64,000 nt of DNA from an uncultured Pseudodesulfovibrio sp. GTDB taxonomy: Bacteria > Desulfobacterota > Desulfovibrionia > Desulfovibrionales > Desulfovibrionaceae. Positions 62,832-64,000 of the stretch are shown one piece after another (within the stretch, counting starts at the first letter, position 1; every line of letters starts with the position of its first letter). The notes under the pieces are model-generated. The model ran no database searches. It was not told where the DNA came from and was given only the letters and a program-made list of their open reading frames with translations. The DNA lies in the NCBI RefSeq assembly GCF_963675635.1, contig NZ_OY776488.1, positions 785,740-849,739 of the forward strand. The letters are read 5' to 3'. The position numbers were made by a program, and so were the translations under genes.

Positions 62832-64000
62832 CTAAATTTCAACAGTTGCGGCTGACTGAATTTTGACATCTGCCGGGATTTCGGCCTGGGAAATGACAGG
62901 CAGGGTCGGGATGAATCTGGTCAACAGTTGAGCGAGTTGAGATCTCAACTGTGGAGTGACCAGCAGGATGGGCTGGCCGTCGGCGACCATGGCGTCTTCC
63001 GTTGATTGGTTAATTGACTGAATGATCTGTTGTGCCACGCCCGGTTCCAAAGCAAGATAGCCACCTTGTTCTGCAGGGCGCATTGCATTGTTCAGAATTT
63101 CATCAATTTGCGGACTCATGGTGATGATAGGTAAAACGCCTTCTTCACCCATGTATGGCTTAACAATGGTGCGGCCCATTTTGGCACGGACATATTCTGT
63201 CAATTGAACCGGGTCTTGAGTGGCCATTCCATAATCGGCCAGAGTTTCAACAATTGTGAGCAGGTCTCGAATGGAGACATTTTCCTGAACGAGAGCCTGG
63301 AGGACTTTCTGGACACCACCGATACTGAGTACGGCAGGCACCAGACTCTCCACGGCCTTGGGAGCGCGTTTGGACAGGTTGTCCAGAAGTTCTTGTGTTT
63401 CCTGACGTCCCAGGAATTCGTGCAGGTTACGTCTAAATACTTCGGTCAGATGGGTTGCGATAACCGTGGACGGATCGACCACAGTGTATCCTGCCAGCAT
63501 GGCCTCTTCCTTTTGCGCTTCAGGAATCCATACTGCCGGGAGATTGAACGCCGGTTCTACTGTTTCAACGCCCTGGATGCGCTGTTTGACGTCGCCCGGA
63601 TCCATGGCAAGATAATGGTCTATGAGCAGTTCTGCGCTTGCTACGGGGTTGCCTTTGATGAGTACACGATATTCGCCGGGTTTGAGCTGGAGGTTGTCGC
63701 GCAGGTGCAGGGATGGGACAACCACGCCCATGTCCAGAGCGAATTGCCGACGGATGGAGCGAATACGTGAAAGCAGGTTGCCGTTCTGTTCTTCGTCAAC
63801 AAGAGGAATAAGACCGTAGCCGACTTCCAGTTCCAACTGGTCAAGTGGCAACAGCGCTTGGACTTCTTCGGGAGTGTCCAGCGTGGGAACGTCTTTGGGC
63901 GTGAGATCCTCTGTATTGCCGACGATTTCGCTTTGTTGTTTCGCGGAAAGATGACCGACAGTGTATGTTATGATTGCCAGAGTCAGGAATGGAATTGTCG
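62832..64000 (-). CDS. flhA: Flagellar export component FlhA, C-terminal part (runs off the window)
   Basis: The last 388 or so codons of a minus-strand gene whose 5' end lies right of the window. The visible part starts within the final membrane helix (IPFLTLAIITYTVG). The cytoplasmic domain follows: LEVGYGLIPLVDEEQNGNLL, RIRSIRRQFALDMGVVVPSLH, EYRVLIKGNPVA, STVIATHLTEVFRRNLHEFLGRQE and a C-terminus ending IQSAATVEI. FlhA is the main export gate protein, about 690 residues long in the family, and docks late substrates through this domain. The frame is open to the window edge, so nothing suggests a break. Confidence 0.95.
   Translation of the reverse strand, partial: TIPFLTLAIITYTVGHLSAKQQSEIVGNTEDLTPKDVPTLDTPEEVQALLPLDQLELEVGYGLIPLVDEEQNGNLLSRIRSIRRQFALDMGVVVPSLHLRDNLQLKPGEYRVLIKGNPVASAELLIDHYLAMDPGDVKQRIQGVETVEPAFNLPAVWIPEAQKEEAMLAGYTVVDPSTVIATHLTEVFRRNLHEFLGRQETQELLDNLSKRAPKAVESLVPAVLSIGGVQKVLQALVQENVSIRDLLTIVETLADYGMATQDPVQLTEYVRAKMGRTIVKPYMGEEGVLPIITMSPQIDEILNNAMRPAEQGGYLALEPGVAQQIIQSINQSTEDAMVADGQPILLVTPQLRSQLAQLLTRFIPTLPVISQAEIPADVKIQSAATVEI

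Noticed and set aside
62832-63851. FlhA as an intact 339-residue protein starting at 63851
   Set aside because: The frame stays open to the window edge and encodes the expected last membrane helix, so the gene is only cut by the window.

Overview
The window is bacterial, gene dense and of moderate GC. It reads as chromosome of a flagellated, Gram-negative sulfate reducer of the Desulfovibrionaceae (Desulfobacterota), most like Desulfovibrio/Pseudodesulfovibrio. The reasons are a dsrC gene, an Rnf operon headed by a ten-haem cytochrome c, a tungstate transporter next to a tungsten aldehyde:ferredoxin oxidoreductase, lpxC, and an flhA-flhF-flhG-fliA flagellar block. The genus is inferred from gene content; no database was searched.

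Layout. 1-2.6 kb: end of an SLC13-type transporter, an NFACT/RqcH-like protein and a DksA-type regulator. 2.8-3.3 kb: tRNA cluster Gly-Cys-Gly-Gly with duplicated promoters and terminators. 3.4-8 kb: a methyltransferase-like orphan, a chemoreceptor and a DMT permease. 8.1-14.1 kb: psd-pssA followed by leuA-leuC-leuD-leuB. 14.1-20.7 kb: two small membrane coiled-coil proteins, a GIY-YIG protein, an ABC-F ATPase with a Nudix hydrolase, then metF-asd-aminotransferase IV. 20.7-27.1 kb: a glycosyltransferase, a large zinc-ribbon/SulP/STAS/cNMP fusion, rfbB-rfbD and trmL.

27.1-34.3 kb is a tungsten/molybdenum island on the minus strand: a MobB-like GTPase with an extra Fe-S-type cysteine module, tupC-tupB-tupA, a ModE-type DNA-binding protein, a HesA/MoeB-type adenylyltransferase, a MoaD/ThiS-type sulfur carrier and AOR. 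An unrecognised protein is divergent from AOR. Together these genes would import tungstate, help build the pterin cofactor and use it in AOR, which exchanges electrons with ferredoxin. The next large operon (36.8-43.7 kb, cytochrome c-rnfC-D-G-E-A-B) encodes a membrane ferredoxin-linked complex whose RnfB is fused to a GltD-like NAD(P)H/FAD module. Tex and a tRNA-Val lie between the two.

43.8-49.6 kb holds signalling and small membrane proteins (PilZ, TrxB-like, receiver-TPR, HD, SHOCT, CheY-like, Tim44-like). 49.6-52.7 kb holds a METTL-like methyltransferase translationally coupled to a YcaO-TPR protein and followed by dsrC with its own promoter and structured leader. This is my main candidate for an undescribed modification system, but the link to DsrC is only neighbourhood inference. 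52.8-57.2 kb: rpmE, DUF1385, prfA-prmC and lpxC. 57.4-64 kb: flagellar/chemotaxis block on the minus strand, truncated inside flhA by the window edge. No insertion sequence, prophage, rRNA or CRISPR array was seen.
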